NCBI GenBank assembly: GCA_018660835.1
Contig: JABJJN010000072.1
Coordinates: 1-64,000, forward strand
DNA: 64,000 bases
Origin: Gemmatimonadota bacterium
GTDB lineage: Bacteria; Latescibacterota; UBA2968; UBA8231
Direction of reading: 5' to 3'
Part shown: in pieces, positions 1 to 8,431 of the stretch
Numbering within the stretch: the stretch's first letter is position 1
How the letters are laid out: every line of letters begins with the position of its first letter
Notes under the pieces: model-generated
What the model was told of the DNA's origin: nothing
Database searches by the model: none
Seen by the model: the letters and a program-made list of their open reading frames with translations, nothing else
Made by a program: the position numbers and the translations under genes

Positions 1-66
1 CGAAGACTCAGGGGCCTGAGTTCGAAGACTCAGGGGCCTGAGTTCGAAGACTCAGGGGCCTGAGTT
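1..66. repeat. Three perfect 22-bp tandem repeats, each holding a palindrome
   Basis: Three identical 22-bp units run head to tail from the first base of the window. A degenerate, shortened fourth copy is recognisable at about 67-81. Each unit contains ACTCAGGGGCCTGAGT, a 7-bp inverted repeat around GG, so every copy can form a small hairpin. The array lies directly 3' of the rluA-like gene on the minus strand, but there is no T-tract to make it an ordinary terminator. It is cut by the window edge, so the copy number is unknown. I did not see the unit elsewhere in the window. Confidence 0.9.
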
Positions 67-94
67 CGAGGACGCAGAGTTGTGAAACTAGGAC

Positions 95-1093
95 CTAGCT
101 GTGGTTTGCCGACTTTGTCGGCCGCAGAATCTCCGATGCAGGACATTCAATTTTCATAGACTGATGCGTCGTTGGATGATCGAACACCACCTGTGCTGCG
201 TGTAGATGGTATCCAAGATCGCCCGGTAGGGGTACGCGCTGGTTAGGCCCTGTCTTAGGCGGATGGCCACCAATTTGGTAGAATGGCTCCCCCACCAGGG
301 GATAGCCGGCGACGGCGAGATGAATTCGTATCTGATGCGGCCGACCCGTGGGGATCTCGACTTCCACCAACGTCGCTGAGTCTCGCTCCCGTGATTCGAT
401 GACGCGGATGTGAGAGATCGACTTCTTGCCACCAGCGACGGCGGCATGGACGGTACCCATCCCCGGATACGCAACGGCGCCGATCTCCTGATCGACACTG
501 AATTCGTTGGGAAGTCCGACGCCCTGAGCCAGGGCAGCATAGATCTTCTTCATCTTGCCCGTGCTCAAATCCTCGGACAGACCGCGGCGCGCGGCATCGG
601 TCCGGGCGAACAGAACGATGCCCGATGTCCCGCGACCCAGTCGGTGAACAGGGGCAAGGTCCGCTCCAAGACGCTCCTTCACCACATGCAGCAGGGTGTT
701 TTCAAGAAATTGCGCTGCAGGCAGCACCTGCAACCCACTCGGCTTCTCTACTGCAACCAGGTCGTCATCCTGATAGAGAACGCTGAAGTCTCTGGGCGCA
801 GAAGGCTCATCCCAAGGCGGACGATGGTATTTCAGACTCGAGCCTGCCAGCAAGACAGTATCGATCCCACAGGGACCGTCACCTAGATGGATCTGTCCCG
901 CCTCGAGTCGCCGTGACCACGTCTGCCGATCCGAATGTCTGTATTTTTCCACATAGAAATCCAGCACCGTGCAGCCAGCTCGAATCGAGGTGATGTGGTC
1001 GACGTAGACCCAACCTCTATTGCGCCGGGTCGTCCAGACAGACGTCGGCGCATCTGACGGATTGGCGGAATCGATTGACGAGGTCGGTGCCAC
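95..1093 (-). CDS. RluA-family pseudouridine synthase with a substituted catalytic Asp
   Basis: The 332-residue protein has an S4-like RNA-binding segment at about residues 35-90 and a pseudouridine synthase domain from about 103 to 320. Family landmarks are 'AVEKPSGLQVLP' and 'PTGRPHQIRIHL'. Enzymes of this family isomerise uridine to pseudouridine in rRNA or tRNA through the Asp of the HRLDR motif. Here the motif reads HRLGRGTSG, with Gly at about residue 153 (codon GGT), so the nucleophile is missing. I have an unverified memory of similar HRLGRGTSG proteins, so this may be a subfamily rather than decay. The GTG start is next to the ARG boxes and has no clear ribosome site, so the N-terminus is uncertain. 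The reading frame is otherwise intact. Confidence 0.85.
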   Translation of the reverse strand: MAPTSSIDSANPSDAPTSVWTTRRNRGWVYVDHITSIRAGCTVLDFYVEKYRHSDRQTWSRRLEAGQIHLGDGPCGIDTVLLAGSSLKYHRPPWDEPSAPRDFSVLYQDDDLVAVEKPSGLQVLPAAQFLENTLLHVVKERLGADLAPVHRLGRGTSGIVLFARTDAARRGLSEDLSTGKMKKIYAALAQGVGLPNEFSVDQEIGAVAYPGMGTVHAAVAGGKKSISHIRVIESRERDSATLVEVEIPTGRPHQIRIHLAVAGYPLVGEPFYQIGGHPPKTGPNQRVPLPGDLGYHLHAAQVVFDHPTTHQSMKIECPASEILRPTKSANHS

Positions 1094-1094
1094 G

Positions 1095-1133
1095 AATTAG
1101 TTTTTATTCACAAATTGTGAATATTTATTCATT
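1095..1133. promoter_or_regulatory. Double ARG box (ArgR/AhrC operator)
   Basis: Two 18-bp boxes lie between the divergent rluA-like gene and argC. Box 2 (1116-1133, TGTGAATATTTATTCATT) matches all 18 positions of the E. coli ARG box consensus TNTGAATWWWWATTCANW. Box 1 (1095-1112, AATTAGTTTTTATTCACA) matches 15 of 18. They are separated by 3 bp, the spacing typical of paired ARG boxes bound by one ArgR hexamer. An overlapping perfect 15-bp palindrome, TTCACAAATTGTGAA, spans 1107-1121. The site sits 21 bp upstream of the argC ATG, which fits arginine-dependent repression. No argR gene is in the window. Confidence 0.85.
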
Positions 1134-1154
1134 TTGTCAGCCGTGAGATTCAGC

Positions 1155-2141
1155 ATGAACAAGCCACGTGTGTATATCGATGGTCAGGAAGGTACAACGG
1201 GACTTCGTATCCGCGAACTACTGGCAGCACGCAACGATCTCGACGTCATGCTCATCCCAGTGGAGCATCGGAAAGACGACGAGGTGCGCCGGCAATATCT
1301 CAACGACGCGGACCTGGCGATTCTCTGTCTTCCCGACGAGGCTGCTGCCGCAGCAATTGGTATGGTGACACCGAGCGCCGGGACGCGGATCATCGATACG
1401 AGCACCGTCCGCCGTGTGAGCGAGGATTGGGTGTATGGTGTGCCAGAGTTGTCTGCTCAACAGCGTCAGGCGATTCGGGTAGCCGATCGCGTCGCCAACT
1501 GTGGCTGCTATCCCGTGGGGTTTTTGCTGGCAGTGCGTCCGTTGATCGAGGCAGGATTGCTGGCCGACGATGTGGCGCTGACGATCAATGCAGTGTCAGG
1601 GTACTCTGGCGGCGGTCGCAGGATGATCGAGGACTATCAATCTCTCCCGCCGGGAACGGAGGGCGATGGCGCAAGACCACTGTGTCTGTATGGCCTGGAC
1701 GGCGCTCACAAGCACATGGCTGAGATGTGTGCCTTCAGTGGAACATCGACGCCTCCTCTCTTTGTGCCCTCTGTAGACCACACGTTCTGTGGCATGCTCA
1801 CGAGCACACCGATCCCCGCAACCTTGTGGAAGGGCAACGTGGATGCTGATGCGATCTGGGATGTGTTGAGAGACCGCTATACAGAAGAACCTTTCGTGCG
1901 TGTCGTAGCGCCTGGCGACAATGCCGAACACCTGCGTGACGGAAGGTATCTCGACCTGAGTGAGTGCAATTTCACCAATCGACTGGATCTGTTCGTTTTC
2001 GGTGATCCACAGGTGGGATTCGTCTTGGTTGGTCGGCAGGACAATCTGGGCAAGGGAGCCTCAGGCAATGCGGTGCAGTGTCTGAATCTGATGATCGGCG
2101 CCGAAGAGACGACGGGGCTGACAGACGGCCTGGACGGCTGA
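1155..2141 (+). CDS. argC: N-acetyl-gamma-glutamyl-phosphate reductase, type 2
   Basis: This is the third enzyme of arginine biosynthesis. It reduces N-acetyl-gamma-glutamyl phosphate to the semialdehyde with NADPH. The N-terminal 'VYIDGQEGTTGLRI' is the dinucleotide-binding loop in the form characteristic of type 2 AGPR, and 'NCGCYPVGF' carries the catalytic Cys. 'VPSVDHTFCGML' supplies further active-site residues. The track ORF opens at a TTG (1134) that abuts the ARG boxes. I prefer ATG 1155, which gives 328 residues and leaves room for a promoter. The double ARG box immediately upstream independently supports the assignment. Confidence 0.95.
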   Translation: MNKPRVYIDGQEGTTGLRIRELLAARNDLDVMLIPVEHRKDDEVRRQYLNDADLAILCLPDEAAAAAIGMVTPSAGTRIIDTSTVRRVSEDWVYGVPELSAQQRQAIRVADRVANCGCYPVGFLLAVRPLIEAGLLADDVALTINAVSGYSGGGRRMIEDYQSLPPGTEGDGARPLCLYGLDGAHKHMAEMCAFSGTSTPPLFVPSVDHTFCGMLTSTPIPATLWKGNVDADAIWDVLRDRYTEEPFVRVVAPGDNAEHLRDGRYLDLSECNFTNRLDLFVFGDPQVGFVLVGRQDNLGKGASGNAVQCLNLMIGAEETTGLTDGLDG

Positions 2142-2157
2142 CATCGATACGAGCACC

Positions 2158-2925
2158 GTGCAGATCACAGATAGTCATTGCCATCTGGAACAGTTCCCAA
2201 ACCCAGAGGTGGTGCTGGCGCAGGCAAGTGCCGAGGGTGTGAGTCGCGTGGTCACCATGGGCCAGGACGAATCGTCTATGCGGCAAGCACTGCAACTTGC
2301 CCATCTTTTTCCACAGGTCCTGGCAGGGATCGGCATCCACCCCGTTCATGTGGTCACCCTGTCAGCAGAACAGCTGGCCGCCTCTCTAAGATTTCTTGAG
2401 GACCATGCGGCGCAGGCGGACCAAATCGGTGAAACAGGACTAGATCACAAGTGGGCCGTCGATGATCAGCAGCAGGAAGCCCAACTACGGATGCTCGAAC
2501 GCCACTTCGAGATTGCCACACAGCACCGGTTGCCCGTCAACCTGCACTCGCGCCGCTGCCTTCGGCAGGTGATGGATGCAGCCATTGCCTTCCATCGTGA
2601 CACAGGTCTGCATGCCCAGTTGCACTGGTTCACCCAGTCCGTCAAACTGATACGCCAGACGAACGCCGCAGATATTTTTGTTTCTGCGGGCCCCTCCGTC
2701 CTGTATGACGAACAAGCGGCGACAGTGGCGTGCGCAATCGAGGATCACCTTCTGCTACTGGAGACAGACGCACCCGTGGAGATAGGTGGCGTTCCGGGGC
2801 ATCCGCAACGAGTGCGTGAGGTACTCGGGAAACTCGCAACACTCAAGGGCGTCACACAGAAGCAGCTGGCGCAGCAAACGGAGGCGAATTTTTTGCGTTT
2901 CCTTGGGCATGCGGAGACGGACTAA
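2158..2925 (+). CDS. TatD-family metal-dependent hydrolase
   Basis: This 255-residue amidohydrolase-fold protein resembles TatD/YcfH DNases. The metal-binding set is visible in order: 'DSHCHLE' (HxH) near the N-terminus, 'IGETGLDHK' (Glu), 'NLHSRR' (His), 'QLHWFTQS' (His, where HCF is usual) and 'LLETDAP' (Asp). The family removes nucleotides from DNA 3' ends and has been linked to repair and D-Tyr-tRNA editing, so the substrate here is open. The GTG start lies 17 bp after the argC stop, suggesting cotranscription. No strong Shine-Dalgarno is present. GATACGAG precedes the start, as it does for two other genes in the window. Confidence 0.85.
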   Translation: MQITDSHCHLEQFPNPEVVLAQASAEGVSRVVTMGQDESSMRQALQLAHLFPQVLAGIGIHPVHVVTLSAEQLAASLRFLEDHAAQADQIGETGLDHKWAVDDQQQEAQLRMLERHFEIATQHRLPVNLHSRRCLRQVMDAAIAFHRDTGLHAQLHWFTQSVKLIRQTNAADIFVSAGPSVLYDEQAATVACAIEDHLLLLETDAPVEIGGVPGHPQRVREVLGKLATLKGVTQKQLAQQTEANFLRFLGHAETD

Positions 2926-2941
2926 AGGCCTTACGTCTTCG

Positions 2942-2970
2942 TTGACACTCCTGCCAGATCGCCTTATCCT
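2942..2970 (+). promoter_or_regulatory. Sigma70-like promoter of the polysaccharide operon
   Basis: TTGACA (2942-2947) is followed, after exactly 17 bp, by TATCCT (2965-2970). This is a consensus -35 with a good -10. Transcription would begin near 2977, leaving a leader of about 60 nt before the ugd GTG. It is the first promoter-like element after tatD and precedes ugd, rmlB, the export genes and dut. Confidence 0.75.
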
Positions 2971-3038
2971 AAAGTGTTCTAAGTCCTTGTTTCTCCCTCA
3001 CTTCCTTGCTGTTACTTCCCTTTCTGTGGAGACCATCC

Positions 3039-4415
3039 GTGAGGCGGATCTGCGTGATGGGTACCGGCTATGTCGGACTCGTCTCGGGTGCCTGTCTGGC
3101 TGACTTCGGCAATGTCGTTGTCGGTGTCGACATCAACGAGCAGCGAGTAGATCTGCTACGCTCGGGTAAAGTGCCCATCTATGAACCAGGTCTAGAAGAA
3201 CTGGTCACCCGCAATCGAGATCGCGGCCGGCTTAATTTTTCCGCCGACGTCGCCTTCGCCATCAAGTCCTCCGAGATCGTCTTCATTTGCGTCGGCACAC
3301 CATCTCAGCCTTCAGGTGAAGTCGATATGTCCTTCGTACACAGCGCCGCGCGCACCATTGGCCAGTACATGGAGGACTACAAGATTGTCGTCAATAAGAG
3401 CACCGTACCCGTGGGAACGGGTGACGAGGTCGAGCAGATCATCCGCCAGGTTCGACCGGATGCCGATTTCGACGTCGTGTCCAACCCCGAGTTTCTGCGA
3501 GAAGGTTCAGCGATCGATGACTTCATGCATCCTGACCGTGTCGTGATTGGGGCTGGCAGTCAGCGTGCGATGGAGGCAGTCATCGATATCTACCGGCCAC
3601 TGTATCAGGCCGATGTGCCAATGGTACTGACAGGCATTGAATCAGCGGAGATGATCAAATACGCCTCCAATGCTCTGTTGGCAGCAAAAATTTCGTTCAT
3701 CAATGAAATTGCCAGTGTCTGCGAGGCCTACGGTGCAGATGTGACCGCCGTCGCCCGTGGCATGGGGCTCGACGAACGCATCGGTCCACGCAACCTGTCA
3801 GCAGGGGCTGGGTATGGGGGCAGTTGTTTTCCGAAGGACGTGCAGGGACTGGCTGCAACGGCCCGTCGTGGTGATGTAGAGGCACCATTGATTCAGGCAA
3901 TCGATACGAGCAATGTGCGGCAACGCCGTCGGATGGTCGACAAACTGCAGGCGATGGTCGGTGACTTTGATGGCAAGACGATCTGTCTTCTGGGTCTGGC
4001 CTTCAAGCCCGACACTGACGATATCCGTGAGGCACCGGCTTTGGAGATGATTGCCGCCCTCGTATCGGCGGGCGCCACCGTTCAGGCATACGATCCGGCG
4101 GCGATGGCGCACAGCCAGGCAGAGCATCCCGAACTGGTCTGTTGCGACGACCCCTATACAGCAGCACAAGACGCTGATGCCGTCGTCTTGATGACCGAAT
4201 GGAATGAGTTCCGCAACATGGACCTGCCGCGCATTCTCGACCGTGCAGCGGCACCGAAATTTCTCGATTGTCGCAACATCTACGATCCGCAGGAGATGGC
4301 CGCCCTTGGTTTTGAGTATGTGAGCATCGGTCGCGTGTCTCGACGCCCTGGCGACGGACTCGAGGAGAATTCCTCGTGGATGGTTCCAGGGCGATTCTCC
4401 CCGATTCGAACTTGA
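3039..4415 (+). CDS. ugd: UDP-glucose 6-dehydrogenase
   Basis: The enzyme oxidises UDP-glucose to UDP-glucuronate with two NAD+, supplying acidic sugars for exopolysaccharide. The Rossmann motif 'MGTGYVGLVSGACLADFG' opens the protein. 'EFLREGSAIDDFMHPDRVVIG' and 'GYGGSCFPKD' (catalytic Cys at about residue 263) are diagnostic, and the C-terminal NAD/UDP domain includes 'LLGLAFKPDTDDIREAPA'. I start at GTG 3039 rather than the track start at 3006 because GGAGA lies about 7 nt upstream and the Rossmann fold would begin immediately; this gives 458 residues. Its product is also the substrate of the UDP-glucuronate decarboxylase encoded at 20115-21047. Confidence 0.95.
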   Translation: MRRICVMGTGYVGLVSGACLADFGNVVVGVDINEQRVDLLRSGKVPIYEPGLEELVTRNRDRGRLNFSADVAFAIKSSEIVFICVGTPSQPSGEVDMSFVHSAARTIGQYMEDYKIVVNKSTVPVGTGDEVEQIIRQVRPDADFDVVSNPEFLREGSAIDDFMHPDRVVIGAGSQRAMEAVIDIYRPLYQADVPMVLTGIESAEMIKYASNALLAAKISFINEIASVCEAYGADVTAVARGMGLDERIGPRNLSAGAGYGGSCFPKDVQGLAATARRGDVEAPLIQAIDTSNVRQRRRMVDKLQAMVGDFDGKTICLLGLAFKPDTDDIREAPALEMIAALVSAGATVQAYDPAAMAHSQAEHPELVCCDDPYTAAQDADAVVLMTEWNEFRNMDLPRILDRAAAPKFLDCRNIYDPQEMAALGFEYVSIGRVSRRPGDGLEENSSWMVPGRFSPIRT

Positions 4416-4434
4416 TCAAGCAGGAGTCAGATCT

Positions 4435-5448
4435 TTGAGCAAGACGTTGTTGGTCACCGGTGGCAGTGGATTTATTGGCAGCAACTTTGTTCGCTACTAT
4501 CTCAACCGGTATCCCGATGACCGTATCATCAACCTCGACAAGCTGACGTACGCCGGAAATCCCGCGAACCTCAGCGACTTCGACGATGACGATCGGTATC
4601 GTTTCGTCCATGGTGACATCTGTGATGTCGAATTGGTTGAGTCCCTCGTTGCAGATTGCGACGGCGTGTTCAACTTCGCTGCCGAGAGTCATGTCGATCG
4701 GAGTATTCTCGGCGGTGCAGAATTTGTGCAGACCGATGTCTATGGCACATACGTGCTGTTGGAAGCGGCGCGAAAGCACGAAGTCGAGAGATTCCATCAG
4801 ATCAGCACCGACGAGGTCTATGGCTCACTGACAGAAGGTGCATGGGACGAGGGGTTTCCTATGGAACCACGTAATCCTTATTCAGCGAGTAAGGCGAGTG
4901 CAGAAATGCTGGTTCGCGCCTACCATATTACCCACGGGCTGCAGACGGTGGTCACTCGCGCGTCTAACAACATTGGCCCTTATCAGTACCCGGAAAAGCG
5001 CGTGCCTCTCTACATCACCAATGCCATCGACGATCAGCCCCTGCCGGTGTATGGCAATGGGCTGCAAATACGCGACCATCTATTTGTCGACGATCACTGC
5101 AGCGCCATCGATCTCGTCTTCCATGAGGGCGTCGCCGGCGAGGCGTATAATGTGGGTGGAGAAAACGAGGCCAATGGCGTTGAAGTTGCACGCGCCATCC
5201 TTGATCAATTGGGCAAGCCTGAGTCTCTGCTGCAATTCGTGGAAGACCGAGCAGGACACGACCAGCGCTATGCATTGAACTCGGGCAAGGTGCGCCAATT
5301 GGGTTGGCAACCTGCAGTCGATACCGAGGAATCGATGCGGCGCACCATTCAGTGGTATGTAGACAACGAGAGCTGGTGGCGTGATATCAAAGCCAGCGAC
5401 GACTACCTGGCTTATTACAAGCGTCAGTACGGAGAACGACTGAAGTGA
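4435..5448 (+). CDS. rmlB: dTDP-glucose 4,6-dehydratase
   Basis: This extended short-chain dehydrogenase makes dTDP-4-keto-6-deoxyglucose, the precursor of rhamnose and other deoxysugars. TGGSGFIG near residue 8 binds NAD, 'NFAAESHVDRS' is the RmlB signature, and YSASK (Tyr about 149, Lys about 153) is the catalytic pair. 'GNGLQIRDHLFVDDHC' is also typical. It starts at TTG, well supported by AGGAG about 8 nt upstream. The stop overlaps the next gene by 4 bp. The other rhamnose genes (rmlA, C, D) are not in the window, so the final sugar is unknown. Confidence 0.94.
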   Translation: MSKTLLVTGGSGFIGSNFVRYYLNRYPDDRIINLDKLTYAGNPANLSDFDDDDRYRFVHGDICDVELVESLVADCDGVFNFAAESHVDRSILGGAEFVQTDVYGTYVLLEAARKHEVERFHQISTDEVYGSLTEGAWDEGFPMEPRNPYSASKASAEMLVRAYHITHGLQTVVTRASNNIGPYQYPEKRVPLYITNAIDDQPLPVYGNGLQIRDHLFVDDHCSAIDLVFHEGVAGEAYNVGGENEANGVEVARAILDQLGKPESLLQFVEDRAGHDQRYALNSGKVRQLGWQPAVDTEESMRRTIQWYVDNESWWRDIKASDDYLAYYKRQYGERLK

Positions 5449-7220
5449 AACAACGATGGATACGAGCAATGTCTCGGACGAGTTTCCTGAGTGGCTGGCT
5501 GGCGATCGCTATGGTCAGCACCAGTGTTGCACAGGATTTGGAAGAGCTCGTAGATGAGAGCGAGCGTCAGGAAGCCGAGATTCGGCGGATTCCCGGGACG
5601 GAAACGCCCGGATTGATGCCGGAGGGGATGGACAGTCGCTTGCGTCTGCCCGAGGGCGATGATGTGCAGAGATTGCGCATCGCCCAAGATCGGCAAATCG
5701 ACCCGGATGCCTATATCGTGGGTCCTGGGGATGTATTGCAGTTGTATATCTGGGGCGAATTCGACCAGGATATTCCGTTCGAAGTCAATCCTGAAGGCCA
5801 GGCCCTGGTGCCTACGATTGGCACCTTTGAGATCGCCGGTGGGAATCTGACACAAGCGAAGCAGATCATCATCGACGCGGCCCGTGAGAAATATCCGAGT
5901 GTGGATATCTCGCTGACTTTGCAGAGTATGAGATTCTTCACCGCCTATGTGACAGGCGCCGTACTCAAGGGCGAAGGGGCACACGTCATCTCACCGGTCA
6001 CGCGGGTGTCTGATATCATCGATCTCGCTGGCGGTTTCCTCGATGATTTTCAGGGAACCGAGCGCGACGAAACAGGCACTGGACAGCAAGTCACCCGACT
6101 ACTGGCGCTGACCAAACAGCCGACGGCGCGCAGATCAGTAAGGATCCTGCATCAGGATGGGTCCTACGACGAGGTCGACCTCGCCATGTTCAGGTCGACG
6201 GGAGATATCGAACAGAATCCTTATGTGCGTATGGGCGATGTCGTCCATGTCGGCTTCCGCAACGACCAGATCTTCGCCTATGGATCGGTGAACGAAGAGG
6301 GGGCACAGGAATACCGCCCCGGAGATACGGTCGGTGATTTGCTGCGACTCGCCCAAGGTGTCGCGGGCAGTGCGCCCCTCGCCCATGCAGAAATTTGGCG
6401 CTTTGCGGCAGGGTCGGATTCGATCGTCGTCATCCCTCTCATCCAGGAAGAGGTGGATCGCCTGCATACGAGCGACGAGATCGCGCATGTACCGCTCATA
6501 CCGAAAGACATGCTCTTCATCCGCACACGCTCAGACTGGCAGCAAACTCCGACGGTCCACGCCCACGGAGAAATTCGCTACGTCGGTAGATACCGAATCG
6601 TTGAAGGCCAGACACGAATTCTCGATTTTCTGGAAGGCGCCGGTGGCCTGACAGACAGAGCGAATCTGTTGGAAGCGCGAGTGATCCGCACAAAGTATCG
6701 CGCCATCGAAGACCCCGAACTCGTACGCCTGCAAGCCGTCGTGCAAGCGACAGGCCTGGCAGACTTGAGTCCTGAGGAACGCGCCTATTTGAAGACCAAA
6801 GAACGCGAAGAGAAGGGTCGACTTGCCGTCGATTTTCAGCGCTTGCTGGCGGGCGATCCGATACAGAACATCCTGCTGGAAGGTGGTGACGTGATCCATG
6901 TTCCACAGCGCCGTTCCACCGTCAGCATGAGCGGTCAGTTCCTCAAACCGGGGTTGCTCGATTTCGAGGAAGGTCGTCGGGCCGCATACTACCTCGAGAG
7001 AGCTGGCGGCTTTGCCTTTGACGCTGACAAGAGTGGTGCTCGCCTTATTCGTGCCCGCACGGGTCAGAGAGAGGCGTATCACCGCAATCTGGTCGTTGAA
7101 CGAGGCGACGAGATCTGGGCACCGGAAAAGGAATACCGTGATTGGTGGGGCCTCGTGCAGGGCACGATGCGCACCACTGCTGAAGCATTGACTCTTATCC
7201 TCCTTGTGCGCGCCATCTGA
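5445..7220 (+). CDS. Wza-like polysaccharide export protein with SLBB domains
   Basis: The 591-residue protein begins with a signal peptide (basic n-region, hydrophobic 'SGWLAIAMVSTSVAQ') that lacks a lipobox Cys. A Poly_export domain follows at about residues 85-165 ('DAYIVGPGDVLQLYIWGEF'), then several SLBB-type repeats. The C-terminal 'EALTLILLVRAI' could be an outer-membrane helix as in Wza. Such proteins form the outer-membrane channel for capsule or exopolysaccharide. GTG 5445 overlaps the rmlB stop and has GGAG 10 nt upstream; ATG 5469 is an alternative start. The length exceeds E. coli Wza (about 380), which suggests extra SLBB domains. Confidence 0.88.
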   Translation: MKQRWIRAMSRTSFLSGWLAIAMVSTSVAQDLEELVDESERQEAEIRRIPGTETPGLMPEGMDSRLRLPEGDDVQRLRIAQDRQIDPDAYIVGPGDVLQLYIWGEFDQDIPFEVNPEGQALVPTIGTFEIAGGNLTQAKQIIIDAAREKYPSVDISLTLQSMRFFTAYVTGAVLKGEGAHVISPVTRVSDIIDLAGGFLDDFQGTERDETGTGQQVTRLLALTKQPTARRSVRILHQDGSYDEVDLAMFRSTGDIEQNPYVRMGDVVHVGFRNDQIFAYGSVNEEGAQEYRPGDTVGDLLRLAQGVAGSAPLAHAEIWRFAAGSDSIVVIPLIQEEVDRLHTSDEIAHVPLIPKDMLFIRTRSDWQQTPTVHAHGEIRYVGRYRIVEGQTRILDFLEGAGGLTDRANLLEARVIRTKYRAIEDPELVRLQAVVQATGLADLSPEERAYLKTKEREEKGRLAVDFQRLLAGDPIQNILLEGGDVIHVPQRRSTVSMSGQFLKPGLLDFEEGRRAAYYLERAGGFAFDADKSGARLIRARTGQREAYHRNLVVERGDEIWAPEKEYRDWWGLVQGTMRTTAEALTLILLVRAI

Positions 7221-7222
7221 CT

Positions 7223-8431
7223 ATGACACAGACCAACGAACGCCAAGACGTCAGTATTCTCGATTTGATCGCTGCCCTCATCGCAGGTCGCCGATTGATT
7301 CTCGTGGGCACTCTCATTGTCAGCATCGCCACAGGCTGCCTGAGTCTTCTATTGGAAGATGAATATGAGAGCGTCGTACAGTTGTTGCCGCCAAAGGAGG
7401 CGAAGAAAGGGTTCGGTTTTGCCGACCTCCTGTCCGCCTTGCCGATTCCGTCCTTGCGACTGGGAGAGAAGGGCACACCAGCGGATATCTTCATCGCCAT
7501 TCTCAAGAGCCCGACCATGCGTCGGCAGATGGTCGAACGCTTTGATCTGAAGACCGCCTACCAGACCGATAGTGTGGAAGAGGCCATCGAGGCCTTGGAA
7601 CAGCACACGGAGATCGGCAAGAGTGAGGAAGGCACGATCATGATCGGCGTGACGGATCGTGATCCGCAACGTGCCACGGACATGGCCAATCAGTATGTGA
7701 ACTATCTCGACACGACGAACCAGCAGTTGTCGAAGGAATCGGCCAGTGAACGATTCGAGTTCATCTCGCTCCTCGAAGCTCAGGAAGAAGTCAAACTTCA
7801 GCGGCATATGACGACCCTGCAGGTCTTCCAGGAAGAGCACAACGCGATCTCACTGGAAGATCAGGCTCGAGCGACGATCCGTACGGCAGCTGAGATGCAA
7901 ATGGCCGCTATGGAGCTGGTGATCAAGCGCCTCAGCCTGATGCAGTCTGGCTTCGGCGAGAGTCATCCCGATGTGCGCCGACTGGAGAAGGAAGCGCAGA
8001 ATAGACAGTTGGCTCTTCGCTATTTGCGTGACGGCGACGCATCCGTGATGAATCCCGCCGGCGAGGATCACCTGTCGCAAGTATTTGGCTCGGAGAATCT
8101 CTTCCTGCCATTGCGTGATATTCCCGGCGTGTCGCAGGAATACGCCAACATAGAGAAGGATGTTCTGGTTCAGGGCGCTCTGATGAAGATGTTGTTAGAG
8201 CAGAAGGCTGAGTCACTCATCGAGGCAAGCAACACGACGTCGACAGTGCAGGTTCTCGATAACGCGGCGGTGCCAGAAAAACCGTCGGGCCCAAGGCGCT
8301 TGCTGATGGTTTTGATTGCTGCGACCCTGAGTATGTTTGCATCGATCTTCTATGTGCTGACGGCGACGTATGTCGCCGCTCTGCGCGCTCGTTGGCGGGC
8401 GGAATACAGTTCACACCTGGCTTCCCGATGA
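7223..8431 (+). CDS. Wzz/GNVR-type polysaccharide chain-length determinant
   Basis: This 402-residue inner-membrane protein has a hydrophobic segment near each end ('LILVGTLIVSIATGCLSLLL' and 'LLMVLIAATLSMFASIFYVLTATYV'). Between them is a long, probably coiled-coil, periplasmic region rich in Glu and Gln. The pre-TM2 stretch 'AAVPEKPSGPRR' matches the Pro-rich motif of Wzz and polysaccharide co-polymerases. It would control glycan chain length and contact the Wza-like channel encoded 2 bp upstream. No C-terminal kinase (BY-kinase) domain is fused, and none is encoded next door. Confidence 0.87.
   Translation: MTQTNERQDVSILDLIAALIAGRRLILVGTLIVSIATGCLSLLLEDEYESVVQLLPPKEAKKGFGFADLLSALPIPSLRLGEKGTPADIFIAILKSPTMRRQMVERFDLKTAYQTDSVEEAIEALEQHTEIGKSEEGTIMIGVTDRDPQRATDMANQYVNYLDTTNQQLSKESASERFEFISLLEAQEEVKLQRHMTTLQVFQEEHNAISLEDQARATIRTAAEMQMAAMELVIKRLSLMQSGFGESHPDVRRLEKEAQNRQLALRYLRDGDASVMNPAGEDHLSQVFGSENLFLPLRDIPGVSQEYANIEKDVLVQGALMKMLLEQKAESLIEASNTTSTVQVLDNAAVPEKPSGPRRLLMVLIAATLSMFASIFYVLTATYVAALRARWRAEYSSHLASR

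Noticed and set aside
1-81. Possible CRISPR array
   Set aside because: The 22-bp units are directly adjacent with no unique spacers, and no cas gene is present.
3998-4797. Long minus-strand ORF (264 aa) across ugd and rmlB
   Set aside because: It is antisense to two well-conserved genes, has no recognisable motif and no ribosome site.
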